Positions 51,596 through 59,606 of a stretch of DNA of 64,000 nt are shown in pieces; positions within the stretch are counted from its first letter, which is position 1, and every line of letters begins with the position of its first letter. Origin of the DNA: Bacteroidota bacterium (GTDB lineage Bacteria > Bacteroidota > Bacteroidia > Cytophagales > Cytophagaceae). The DNA is taken from assembly GCA_023428135.1 (NCBI GenBank), contig JAEYZG010000062.1, positions 310,001-374,000 of the forward strand, read 5' to 3'. The notes beneath the pieces are model-generated. The model was not told the DNA's origin and made no database searches. It saw only the letters and a program-made list of their open reading frames with translations. A program made the translations under genes and the position numbers.

Positions 51596-51953
51596 TAACT
51601 CTTCTGATAGTTACCTTTGATTTATTGCAAAGACTTCCAAGTGGAGGATTCATTTTGGATACTGATGCTTCTGCAGATGTAATATTGGGATATAAATTAA
51701 AAATGGCATCTACGATTTTCTGAGCTACTACTTCAAGCAGTTTGCTTGGTACCTCCATTTCAAGTTTTACAACCTGAAAAAGCTTTACATAATCTACTAC
51801 TTCTCTAATATCATCACTTAGTGGATTGGTCTTAGGATAGATTACTTTCAAATCAACAATAAACCGATTACCTGTTTTTGTTTCTTCCTCATATAATCCA
51901 TGGTATGCGTAGAATTCCAATCCTTCCAGAGCTACCTCAATTTCTTCTTTCAT
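51588..51953 (-). CDS. folB: Dihydroneopterin aldolase
   Basis: The 121-residue protein has the FolB pattern LEGLEFYAYHGLYEEETKTGNRFIVDL (split as FYAYHGLYEEE and FIVDLKV), the VDYVKLFQVVK middle and KLLEVVAQKI, with the catalytic Glu and Lys-containing C-terminus VSKMNPPLG. It converts dihydroneopterin to hydroxymethyl-dihydropterin in folate synthesis. Its start shares one base with the stop of divIVA-like (TGATG) and its end overlaps the ChaN-like gene. Confidence 0.92.
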   Translation of the reverse strand: MKEEIEVALEGLEFYAYHGLYEEETKTGNRFIVDLKVIYPKTNPLSDDIREVVDYVKLFQVVKLEMEVPSKLLEVVAQKIVDAIFNLYPNITSAEASVSKMNPPLGSLCNKSKVTIRRVNE

Positions 51954-52669
51954 CAGAGTGAATCAAAAAATGAACCATCGCTTTTTTTACCCTGCTCTGG
52001 TGTATTATTACTCGCAGGTTTGGGATCTTCCGTTTTCTTTACTGGATTTTCAATAGGTTTAATTTCAGGAAGAGGTGCCTGATCCGGTTTCTTTTTTTCA
52101 AAACCTAAGCTTCTGAATTCTTTCAGCTTTGCATCAAGCCTTTCTTGAGAACCAGACTTGGCAATAGCTCTCGATACCTTTTCATTAGTATCATTAACCA
52201 GACTTTTTAATTCAGAATGCAGATTATCTCTCTGATCAGCTATATAATTGTATTCTCTTTCTACTGCTTTTACCTCATCGTGCAGTGAATCCATTATGTC
52301 TTTAGCCGTCTCTTCAGCATCTTCTAAAATAGATTTAGCCTTAAAACTAGCATCATTCAGCAAAGCTTCAGCTTTCATTTGCGCTTCTCTCAAGTGCAGC
52401 TCAGCAGTTTTATTGGCTGCATCTATCATATGAGCCCCTGTATCTTCTGCAGTCTTTAGTGTGCGAAATAAAGAATGTTCAACTTCACGTAATCTGGAAA
52501 CTTCTTTTTCTGAAGTATCAAGTCTTCTCTTAAGTTCTTTATTTTCTTCGAGCAGTCGCTCCCATTCCTGAGACAGTGAAAGCAAAAAAGCATCAACCTC
52601 TTCCTTTTCGTACCCTCTGAAAGCTTTCTCAAATTCTTTCTGCCTGATTTCAATTGGGGTTATTTTCAT
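51953..52669 (-). CDS. DivIVA-domain coiled-coil protein
   Basis: The frame is open from 52777 but the conserved domain starts at ATG 52669: MKITPIEIRQKEFEKAFRGY followed by EKEEVDAFLLSLSQEWERLL, the DivIVA membrane-curvature-binding N-terminus. A long coiled coil (about residues 35-180) and a Pro/Lys-rich tail ending FFDSL follow (238 aa). DivIVA-type proteins mark poles or division sites in other phyla. It overlaps folB by one base. Confidence 0.88.
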   Translation of the reverse strand: MKITPIEIRQKEFEKAFRGYEKEEVDAFLLSLSQEWERLLEENKELKRRLDTSEKEVSRLREVEHSLFRTLKTAEDTGAHMIDAANKTAELHLREAQMKAEALLNDASFKAKSILEDAEETAKDIMDSLHDEVKAVEREYNYIADQRDNLHSELKSLVNDTNEKVSRAIAKSGSQERLDAKLKEFRSLGFEKKKPDQAPLPEIKPIENPVKKTEDPKPASNNTPEQGKKSDGSFFDSL

Positions 52670-52728
52670 TTTAGATACTAATTTAAAAACTAAACTGTTC
52701 AGCCCTTCTGACCTTTCGCTAAGGTATT

Positions 52729-53637
52729 TTATAAATTTTTCACTTTCCAAACAGAGATTGATCTGTCGTCGCTGCAAGAAACAATGGTATCATAAGATGA
52801 CCATAGTACTTTATTAACTGAAGTAGCGTGTCCTGCATGTCTGGATTTATCAATAACTTTTATAAGGGAAAAAGTTCCTGAATCCCATACTTTAATTGAC
52901 TTATCCATACTGCAAGTAGCAAAATATTTTCCATCTTCCCTAAATGCGATATTGTTTATCGCAAACAAGTGAGCAGCTATTGTTTCTACCAGCTCCAGTT
53001 TTTTTTGTCTTATTGCCCATACTTTCAATTTCGCATCTCTTCCTCCACTTAGCAAATATATCCCATCAGGAGAAAATGCCAATGTAAAAACAGAATTTTC
53101 ATGGGCATTTTGCTGATCTGTCAATTGCAATGTCTGAAGGTCAAATACGCTTATTGTAAAATCACTGGATCCTATTACCAGCAAATTAGCTGCCTCATTA
53201 ATATCAATTGTTCTCAGGCTTTTATCAGAAACCTTAATTTTAGCAATGGTAGACAAATCTTCGGCATCAAGAATGACCAAAGTCCCGTCACCGCAGGCTA
53301 AGTAAACATTTTTTCCTGTGGACTTCACATCAAAAATCTGAGAACTACTCACAGAGGCTGAGAATTCTTCTTTCTTAATCTCCGGATTTATGAGGTGTAT
53401 ACCATTAAAATTATGCCCCACCAGAAGTTTTCCCTCGTGAAATCTAAGAGCGTAAACAGAATTTTCGACCTTCGCAACCAACTTACCAAGTTCAGGTTGA
53501 TCAAGATCCCACTTAACAACCATGCCATCTCCACCTGCAGAATAAACCACCCTATCAGATTCGCCCTTTTCGATTGTATAAATGCAGTCTTTATGACCTG
53601 TTAAGGAAGCAATCTTCTCTACCTCAATTTTTGTCAT
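52729..53637 (-). CDS. WD40 repeat protein
   Basis: From ATG 53637 (MTKIEVEKIASLTGHKDCIY, 302 aa) the protein has about six or seven WD repeats, e.g. GDGMVVKWDLD, GRDAKLKVWAI, SMDKSIKVWDSGTF and DDRSISVWKVKNL, forming one beta propeller. No enzyme domain or signal peptide is visible, so it is probably a cytoplasmic scaffold. It lies upstream of the divIVA-like gene with a 59-base gap. Confidence 0.9.
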   Translation of the reverse strand: MTKIEVEKIASLTGHKDCIYTIEKGESDRVVYSAGGDGMVVKWDLDQPELGKLVAKVENSVYALRFHEGKLLVGHNFNGIHLINPEIKKEEFSASVSSSQIFDVKSTGKNVYLACGDGTLVILDAEDLSTIAKIKVSDKSLRTIDINEAANLLVIGSSDFTISVFDLQTLQLTDQQNAHENSVFTLAFSPDGIYLLSGGRDAKLKVWAIRQKKLELVETIAAHLFAINNIAFREDGKYFATCSMDKSIKVWDSGTFSLIKVIDKSRHAGHATSVNKVLWSSYDTIVSCSDDRSISVWKVKNL

Positions 53638-53715
53638 GGAGTGTACTTTTGGAATTTTGTCTAAATTTAGCAATTAAATAAACGATTTTACACATCTAAA
53701 AAATTCAACTTCCTG

Positions 53716-54345
53716 ATGCCCTTAGTTTCTATTTCTTCAATTGATGATAATTCCTGCTGGGGAATCTGGGCAATTGAAGAAAATCTTGATGAGCTCCTCC
53801 AAATGTACAAGCCTGAAAAAAAATGTGAGGAGTCCTGGAGTGAAAAAAGAAAAAAAGAATGGCTTGCTTCAAGAATACTTTTAGAGAAGTTATGCTCCTT
53901 TAGTGGAATTGAATTCCAGGATATTCATAAAGATGAGCTTGGGAAACCGGTTTTAGTACCTTTCAATGCAGAGGTTTCTTTAAGCCATTCGAAATCAATG
54001 TGCTGCGCAATTTTAAACAAATCCGGAAAAGTTGGTATAGATATTGAACTTTCTTCAGAAAAAATTATACGTGTCAAAGATAAATTTCTGAGTGAAACCG
54101 AATTAGCTGAAGCCGGAGATAACCTTGATGTTTTGTCTGCGTATTGGTGCGTGAAGGAAGCGGCATATAAAATGTTTTCCGAGCTTAAGCTGAATTTTAA
54201 GGAGTCAATCAGAATTAAACCGTTTGATTTTTCTAATAAAGATGCACATTGTTTATGTGAGATTAGAAGTGATGATATTGTAGTCAACACAATTCCAATG
54301 AAAATTTCAAGATTTGGAAATTACATTTTAGCTTTTAATTATTAA
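53716..54345 (+). CDS. 4'-phosphopantetheinyl transferase superfamily protein
   Basis: The 209-residue protein has the transferase core VSLSHSKSMCCAIL, the Mg-binding VGIDIELSSEK (Asp and Glu) and the WCVKEAAYKMF motif (WxxKEA) of the Sfp/HetI group. It transfers phosphopantetheine from CoA to acyl or peptidyl carrier proteins. Which carrier it serves is unknown; no PKS or NRPS gene is in the window. It is divergent from the WD40 gene. Confidence 0.88.
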   Translation: MPLVSISSIDDNSCWGIWAIEENLDELLQMYKPEKKCEESWSEKRKKEWLASRILLEKLCSFSGIEFQDIHKDELGKPVLVPFNAEVSLSHSKSMCCAILNKSGKVGIDIELSSEKIIRVKDKFLSETELAEAGDNLDVLSAYWCVKEAAYKMFSELKLNFKESIRIKPFDFSNKDAHCLCEIRSDDIVVNTIPMKISRFGNYILAFNY

Positions 54346-54371
54346 ATTAGTAGCACTAATCCGGGAAAAAG

Positions 54372-54968
54372 ATGAAAATTATCGGGACTATTTTCTTTTC
54401 TTTTTTTGCCTTAAATCTATTTGCTCAGACAGGTTACAATGTTGGAGACAAGGTGAAAAACTTTACTGCAAATAATGTAACTCATCAGAATAAGATAAGT
54501 TTGGCTGAGTATTCAGAGGACAAAGGTATAGTCATCGTTTTCACCAGTCAGGAATGTCCTTATTCTAAATTATATGAAGAAAGGATTATTCGTTTAGCAA
54601 ATGAATTTGAACTTAACAAAGTTAAATTCATTTTAATAAACCCTAACAATCCTGCTGCCTGTCCATCTGACGGAGTAAACGAGATGGCTAGCAGAGCAAA
54701 GGAAATGGCCTACAATTTCCCATATTTACCAGATAAAAATTTTGAAATATCAAATGCCTTCGGTGCCACAAAAACTCCGGAAGTATTTGTATTAAAAAAC
54801 ATCAATAAGTCTTTCGTGCTTTTTTATAAAGGAGCAATTGACGACAATCCTCAAGTGCCTAAAGATGTTCACTATCATTATCTGAGAGATGCTTTACTTG
54901 CATTGATTCAGGATAATGCGCTTAAGGTTTCAGAAAAAAGAGCTATAGGTTGTATTGTTAAAAGATAA
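54372..54968 (+). CDS. Exported thioredoxin-like (redoxin) protein
   Basis: The 198-residue protein has a signal peptide (MKIIGTIFFSFFALNLFAQ) and a thioredoxin-fold redoxin domain: VGDKVKNFTANNV, VIVFTSQECPYSKLYEERI with a single active-site Cys (CPYS), the cis-Pro loop KTPEVFVL and a C-terminal AIGCIVKR. A one-Cys redoxin of this type is widespread in Bacteroidota. The substrate is unknown. It follows the PPTase gene by 26 bases. Confidence 0.82.
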   Translation: MKIIGTIFFSFFALNLFAQTGYNVGDKVKNFTANNVTHQNKISLAEYSEDKGIVIVFTSQECPYSKLYEERIIRLANEFELNKVKFILINPNNPAACPSDGVNEMASRAKEMAYNFPYLPDKNFEISNAFGATKTPEVFVLKNINKSFVLFYKGAIDDNPQVPKDVHYHYLRDALLALIQDNALKVSEKRAIGCIVKR

Positions 54969-54979
54969 ATAATCAGAAG

Positions 54980-55831
54980 CTAATCTATTATTTCTCTTCC
55001 ATCTGAAATAGAATCCAATAATTGTTTAATTTCTTCCACTTTTACTGCATCACCAAGTTTTTCAAAGGAAACTGATAGATTCCTTAGCATTCTTCTGACA
55101 ATATCCAGATTGGAACAAGGCTGGTAAAAAATATCCAATGGGTTGATGTTGAGATGAGACAAATAGTTGTCAATATCAGCTTTAGAAAAGATCAATCCTT
55201 TATTAAATGCATTAATGTAAAACTGAACAGATTCCGATTTATATGTGAGTATGAATAAATTAGGGAGATTCACTCCATATACTGGCATATTTAGTTTTTG
55301 CGCGATCAGCAGATAAATTACACAAAGTGTAATCGGATTCCCCTTTTTGCTTTCTAAAACAATGTTAATCATTGAATTAGAAGGAGAGTGAAAATTTTTA
55401 GTATTTGCTGAAAATCTATATTGGCTGAAAATTACATTGTTTAAAATTTTGACCTGATCAAATGGATGAATTTCATTTTTCATATTTGTCCAGGCTTCAA
55501 AATATATCTGATCCAGCTCAGACTTTAACTTACTTATTTCAAGGTCAGGATATTGGTAAGTAGCAATAATCCACATCCCTTCGAGCAGATCCTTTCCACC
55601 ACTTTCCTTCCAGGCAGCTAACCTCACTTTCAACAAATCATAATGGACAGTATGGATCAGCTCTTCAATTCTTTTTTGAACTATGGGGTTAAAATTATTC
55701 TCCCATTCATTTTCCAAAAAAGGAATAATTCCTTCACCTAAAGCAAGAATTTCTTTTTCTACATGCAAAAGCACCTCTGTATCTTCATCATCCAAAAGTG
55801 AAATTAAAGCTTTGATCTTCTTATTGTCCAT
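54980..55831 (-). CDS. Transglutaminase-like protein (SirB1/Transglut_core2 type)
   Basis: The 283-residue protein has an N-terminal helical HEAT-like region, then the transglutaminase-like core SMINIVLESKKGNPITLCVI, YLLIAQKLNMPVYGVNLPNLFILTY, and a helical end NLDIVRRMLRNL. The SirB1 family has a degenerate catalytic site; a Cys (C in ITLCVI) is present here but the His is replaced by Asn in LPNLFIL, so activity is doubtful. It converges on the redoxin gene with an 11-base gap. Confidence 0.8.
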   Translation of the reverse strand: MDNKKIKALISLLDDEDTEVLLHVEKEILALGEGIIPFLENEWENNFNPIVQKRIEELIHTVHYDLLKVRLAAWKESGGKDLLEGMWIIATYQYPDLEISKLKSELDQIYFEAWTNMKNEIHPFDQVKILNNVIFSQYRFSANTKNFHSPSNSMINIVLESKKGNPITLCVIYLLIAQKLNMPVYGVNLPNLFILTYKSESVQFYINAFNKGLIFSKADIDNYLSHLNINPLDIFYQPCSNLDIVRRMLRNLSVSFEKLGDAVKVEEIKQLLDSISDGREIID

Positions 55832-55906
55832 TACTATACTAACTACCCTCTAATCTATATATTAACCAATTTTCAAACTATAAAGATATACAGAAACCTG
55901 AAAACA

Positions 55907-57535
55907 TCATGTTTGAAGGATTCCAGGGTTAAACTTTTTTTCAATTGGAGCGTTATTGGCAGCTTCTATACCTATAGAAATCGATACTCTGGTTTCTTTA
56001 GGATCAATTATTCCATCTACCCAAATGCGGGAAGCGGCATAATAAGGAGAAAGCTTTTCATTGTATTGGGCCGTAATCTCATCAAGGATTTTCTTCTCCT
56101 CTGCCGGAGTGATGGTTTGCCCTTTCGCTTTCATGGAAGACACTTTGATTTGAAGAAGTGTTTTACCAGCCGAGGCACCGCTCATAACTCCCAATTGTGC
56201 TGTTGGCCAGGCAAAAATCAGTCTTGGATCATAAGCCTTCCCACACATTGCATAGTTACCTGCACCAAAGGAATTACCAATGATCAGAGTAAACTTAGGT
56301 ACCACAGAATTAGCCACTGCATTAACCATCTTGGCTCCATCTTTTATAATTCCACCATGCTCAGATCTGCTGCCTACCATAAATCCTGTAACATCCTGAA
56401 TAAATAATAATGGAATTTTCTTTTGATTACAATTCATGATAAAACGCGCCGCCTTATCAGCAGAATCTGAATAGATCACTCCTCCCATCTGCATCTCGTC
56501 CTTTTTATTCTTCACCATTTTGCGCTGGTTTGCAACAATCCCCACAGACCAACCATCTATTCTTGCAAGACCACACAAAATGGTTTTTCCATACAATTCT
56601 TTATATTCCTCAAATTCTGAATTATCAACCAGACGTTCAATTATTTCCCGCATATCATAAGGCTTTACCCTATCTGCAGGCAAAACTCCATATATTTCTT
56701 CCAGGTTCTTTGCCGGGGACTTTGGTTCTACTCTATCAAACCCTGCCTTGTCCGAATGTCCGATTTTGCTAATAATACTTCTTATCTTCTCCAGGCATTC
56801 TTCATCATTGGCACACTTATAATCTGTAACTCCTGAAATTTCAGAATGGGTAGAGGCACCTCCGAGTGTTTCATTATCAACAGTTTCACCAATTGCAGCT
56901 TTTACTAAGTAAGGTCCCGCAAGATAGATAGAACCTGTGTTTTCAACAATCAAAGCCTCGTCGGACATAATTGGCAGATATGCTCCACCGGCAACACAGC
57001 TCCCCATAATGGCTGATATCTGCACAATTCCGGAAGAAGACATAATCGCATTGTTTCTGAATATACGCCCAAAGTGTTCTTTATCCGGAAAGACTTCGTC
57101 CTGCATCGGCAAAAAAACGCCTGCACTGTCTACCAGATATATAATAGGTAATCTGTTTTCCATCGCTATTTCCTGAGCACGAAGATTTTTCTTTGCAGTA
57201 ATCGGAAACCAGGCTCCTGCTTTCACTGTAGCATCATTGGCAACGATCATACAAAGACGTCCGTGAATATACCCTAAGCCAGTGACCACGCCAGCAGACG
57301 GACATCCTCCCACTTCAGGATACATGCCCTCTCCAGCCAAGGCTGCTATTTCAAGAAACTGAGAATCCTTATCTATTAACTTTTCAATTCTTTCCCTTGC
57401 AGTAAGCTTACCCTTTTCATGTTGCTCCTCTATCTTTTTTTCACCACCCCCTAGTTTTACTTTTTGTAATCTTGTTTTTAACTGAAAGGATAGTTGTTTG
57501 AAAACATCTTCATTTTTGTTGAACTCAATATTCAT
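55907..57535 (-). CDS. Acyl-CoA carboxylase, carboxyltransferase (beta) subunit
   Basis: The 542-residue crotonase-fold protein has N-terminal LTARERIEKLIDKDS, the first acyl-CoA-binding region GAWFPITAKKNLRAQEIA, DSAGVFLPMQDEVFPD, LGGASTHSEISGVTDY and the second region with IGNSFGAGNYAMCGKAYDPR. The LGGA..H..SGVTD pattern is closest to methylcrotonyl- or geranyl-CoA carboxylase beta chains, which act in leucine or branched-chain catabolism. The biotin-carrying alpha subunit is not nearby, so substrate remains open. Confidence 0.9.
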   Translation of the reverse strand: MNIEFNKNEDVFKQLSFQLKTRLQKVKLGGGEKKIEEQHEKGKLTARERIEKLIDKDSQFLEIAALAGEGMYPEVGGCPSAGVVTGLGYIHGRLCMIVANDATVKAGAWFPITAKKNLRAQEIAMENRLPIIYLVDSAGVFLPMQDEVFPDKEHFGRIFRNNAIMSSSGIVQISAIMGSCVAGGAYLPIMSDEALIVENTGSIYLAGPYLVKAAIGETVDNETLGGASTHSEISGVTDYKCANDEECLEKIRSIISKIGHSDKAGFDRVEPKSPAKNLEEIYGVLPADRVKPYDMREIIERLVDNSEFEEYKELYGKTILCGLARIDGWSVGIVANQRKMVKNKKDEMQMGGVIYSDSADKAARFIMNCNQKKIPLLFIQDVTGFMVGSRSEHGGIIKDGAKMVNAVANSVVPKFTLIIGNSFGAGNYAMCGKAYDPRLIFAWPTAQLGVMSGASAGKTLLQIKVSSMKAKGQTITPAEEKKILDEITAQYNEKLSPYYAASRIWVDGIIDPKETRVSISIGIEAANNAPIEKKFNPGILQT

Positions 57536-57767
57536 GACCTTTAGGGGTTAAAATGAAATAATCTCAAATTTGTGTTTAGGATTTACAGTGTGAACTTGTC
57601 AGTATTTATTATTGCAATTCACACATCCTATTTTATAATTGAAAATATGCCGAATAAAAATATTATCTGACTTTTCAAAATCCAAGTTCACCTTGGGATA
57701 CTATTATTGAATATTTACTTAGTATAAAAAATTTTGTTCTCTTTTGTAGCTGGTAATTTAATACAAA

Positions 57768-57787
57768 AATCCCGCAGGGGCGGGATT
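57768..57787 (-). terminator. mlaD-like gene terminator
   Basis: Arms AATCCCGC (57768-57775) and GCGGGATT (57780-57787) with a 4-base loop; followed on the minus strand by TTTTTG. Confidence 0.75.
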
Positions 57788-57820
57788 CTTGAATTCTATT
57801 CTCTAAATAATCTGGTGTAA

Positions 57821-58756
57821 CTATTCAGGAGCTACATATCCCTTTTTGGGTTTCTGGCCCAGAGGAGAGAAGTAATGCTTTGGATTATTTCTAAGATCTA
57901 TAACCAGTTTATCCATATTCTTTACGGCACTATTAAGGTTATCTATAAATGCTTTGTCATTCACGAGGGCACCAATACTGCCTTGCCCTGAGTTAATTTT
58001 ATTAGTAATAGAACTAAGATTTTCCATTGCCTTGTTGGCATTTGCAACAGTCGCTTTTAACTCAAGATCATTCAGAGAATCAGCGAAATGGTTCATTTTA
58101 GAGATCAGTGGCTTTAATTCTTTCTCCGTTTGAGCCAAAGAAGATGTCATTGCTGACAAATTTGAAGTCATTGTATATAGATTCTTTCTGTTTTCACCTA
58201 TAAGTAATTTCAAATCTCCGGAAGCAAGTTCAAAATTGTGAAGAGTTGTTTTCACACTCGTACCAAGCTCATCACCAAAAATTTTGTTAAGATTTACCAC
58301 TGTAGAATCAAGGTTGGTCAGAATTGGAATTGCTTTTTCACTAAGCATTTCTGTGATATTCTTTTCAATCTTTCCTTTCAGTGTATCACCATTTTCAAAA
58401 GTCCTGCTATTTTTGCCCAGTTTAAGGTCGATAGATTTGCCACCTAGTAAATCTGTATTGGCAATGAAAGCGCTTGTTGAGTCGCCTAAAACAATGTGTT
58501 CATCTACCTGAATCTGAACAATAATCTTGTTATTTTCGGTCGTGACCATTTTGAGGTTGTCTACCCGGCCTATTGTCATACCGTTCAAAGTGACAGGATT
58601 TGAAACAGAGAGTCCGTCAATCTGATTGTAAACGATGTAGTATTTTTTTGTAGGAGAAAAAAAGTCAACTCCTTTTAAAAAATTAAATCCGATATATAGT
58701 ATCACACCAGCAACCAGGGCCAGTAGTCCTACCTTTACTTCTTTAGATATTTTCAC
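57821..58756 (-). CDS. MlaD/MCE-family periplasmic lipid transport protein
   Basis: The 311-residue protein has one N-terminal membrane helix (VGLLALVAGVILYIGFNF) and an MCE domain with YYIVYNQIDGLSVSNPVTLNG, GRVDNLKMV and LLGGKSIDLKLG. The C-terminal half is a long helix with NSGQGSIGALVND, typical of MlaD-like substrate-binding proteins in phospholipid transport to or from the outer membrane. The start is GTG 58756, 2 bases after the amidase stop, so the genes are coupled. MlaE and MlaF are not in the window. Confidence 0.9.
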   Translation of the reverse strand: MKISKEVKVGLLALVAGVILYIGFNFLKGVDFFSPTKKYYIVYNQIDGLSVSNPVTLNGMTIGRVDNLKMVTTENNKIIVQIQVDEHIVLGDSTSAFIANTDLLGGKSIDLKLGKNSRTFENGDTLKGKIEKNITEMLSEKAIPILTNLDSTVVNLNKIFGDELGTSVKTTLHNFELASGDLKLLIGENRKNLYTMTSNLSAMTSSLAQTEKELKPLISKMNHFADSLNDLELKATVANANKAMENLSSITNKINSGQGSIGALVNDKAFIDNLNSAVKNMDKLVIDLRNNPKHYFSPLGQKPKKGYVAPE

Positions 58757-58758
58757 TT

Positions 58759-59541
58759 TTATTTATTCATTGATTCAAGTTCATTTTTATATTCTTTCAA
58801 GGCTCTGTAAATTCCTGAAGCTATATAAACCTGGCTTGTTTTGTTTTTCAAATATTTTTCTTCAGCAGGGTTTGTTAAAAAACCTATTTCTATCAAGACA
58901 CTGGGCATTGCACTTTTCCACAATACTACCAATCCTGCCTGCTTCACTCCCCTGCTTGTTCTTCCAATTCTTGTAGAAAATTGTTTTTCTACTTTTTGTG
59001 CAAATCTAAGACTATTTTCGATAAAAGCATTCTGGTAAACTGAAAAGAGGATATGCGCCTGAGGAGAGCTGGGATCAAAACCCTGGTAATTTTTCTTATA
59101 ATTAGTTTCTTTCAGAATAACAGAGTTTTCTCTTTTCGCCACTTCAAGATTGTCTTCGGTCGTATGCAGTCCCATTGTATATGTCTCAGTGCCAAACACA
59201 TGCTTAGGACCAGAGTTACAATGAATAGAGATAAACAAATCTGCATTGTTCCGGTTTGCAATACCGGCACGGTCGTGAAGTTCAACAAATTCGTTTTTTG
59301 TTCTTGTATAGATTACCTTTACGTCGGGAAGATTCTCTTTGATGATTCTGCCAAGTTCAAGTGCGGTTGCAAGGGTTATTTCAGCTTCATGAGAATTCTT
59401 TCCAAGACAACCTGGATCTTTGCCTCCGTGGCCTGCATCAATTACAACAGTCTTAAGCTTGTATTGTTTGACCTCAACAGGACTGAAGGAAGTTAGCACA
59501 ATAATTGCTGAGAGGAGGATGGTCAATACAATATTGTTCAA
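58759..59541 (-). CDS. N-acetylmuramoyl-L-alanine amidase (Amidase_3)
   Basis: The 260-residue protein has a signal-anchor (VLTILLSAIIVLTSF), then the zinc amidase domain: VVIDAGHGGKDPGC (His), HEAEITLATALELG (Glu), LFISIHCNSG (His) and VLIEIGFLTNPAEEKYL with the catalytic Glu. It cleaves the peptide stem from peptidoglycan, usually in cell separation. The start is TTG 59541; no ATG is in frame before the stop at 59560-59562. It is divergent from lptD and overlaps the mlaD operon by proximity. Confidence 0.9.
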   Translation of the reverse strand: MNNIVLTILLSAIIVLTSFSPVEVKQYKLKTVVIDAGHGGKDPGCLGKNSHEAEITLATALELGRIIKENLPDVKVIYTRTKNEFVELHDRAGIANRNNADLFISIHCNSGPKHVFGTETYTMGLHTTEDNLEVAKRENSVILKETNYKKNYQGFDPSSPQAHILFSVYQNAFIENSLRFAQKVEKQFSTRIGRTSRGVKQAGLVVLWKSAMPSVLIEIGFLTNPAEEKYLKNKTSQVYIASGIYRALKEYKNELESMNK

Positions 59542-59568
59542 AATATTCGATTTTAAAAGTTATTACGA

Positions 59569-59576
59569 TAACTTTG
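59569..59576 (+). promoter_or_regulatory. Putative lptD -7 element
   Basis: TAACTTTG matches TAnnTTTG. It lies 30 bases before the CTG proposed as start of lptD, consistent with that start. Confidence 0.45.
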
Positions 59577-59606
59577 CATACAAAAATTGTAAATTTTTAA
59601 TAAATT

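Noticed and set aside
52670..52777. 36-codon N-terminal extension of the DivIVA-like protein
   Set aside because: The conserved domain begins at the Met at 52669; the extension overlaps the WD40 gene end and has no family match.
55913..56407. 164-codon ORF opposite the acyl-CoA carboxylase gene
   Set aside because: Shadow of a highly conserved carboxyltransferase on the other strand.
59053..59496. 147-codon ORF opposite the amidase
   Set aside because: Shadow ORF; amidase catalytic motifs occupy the other strand.
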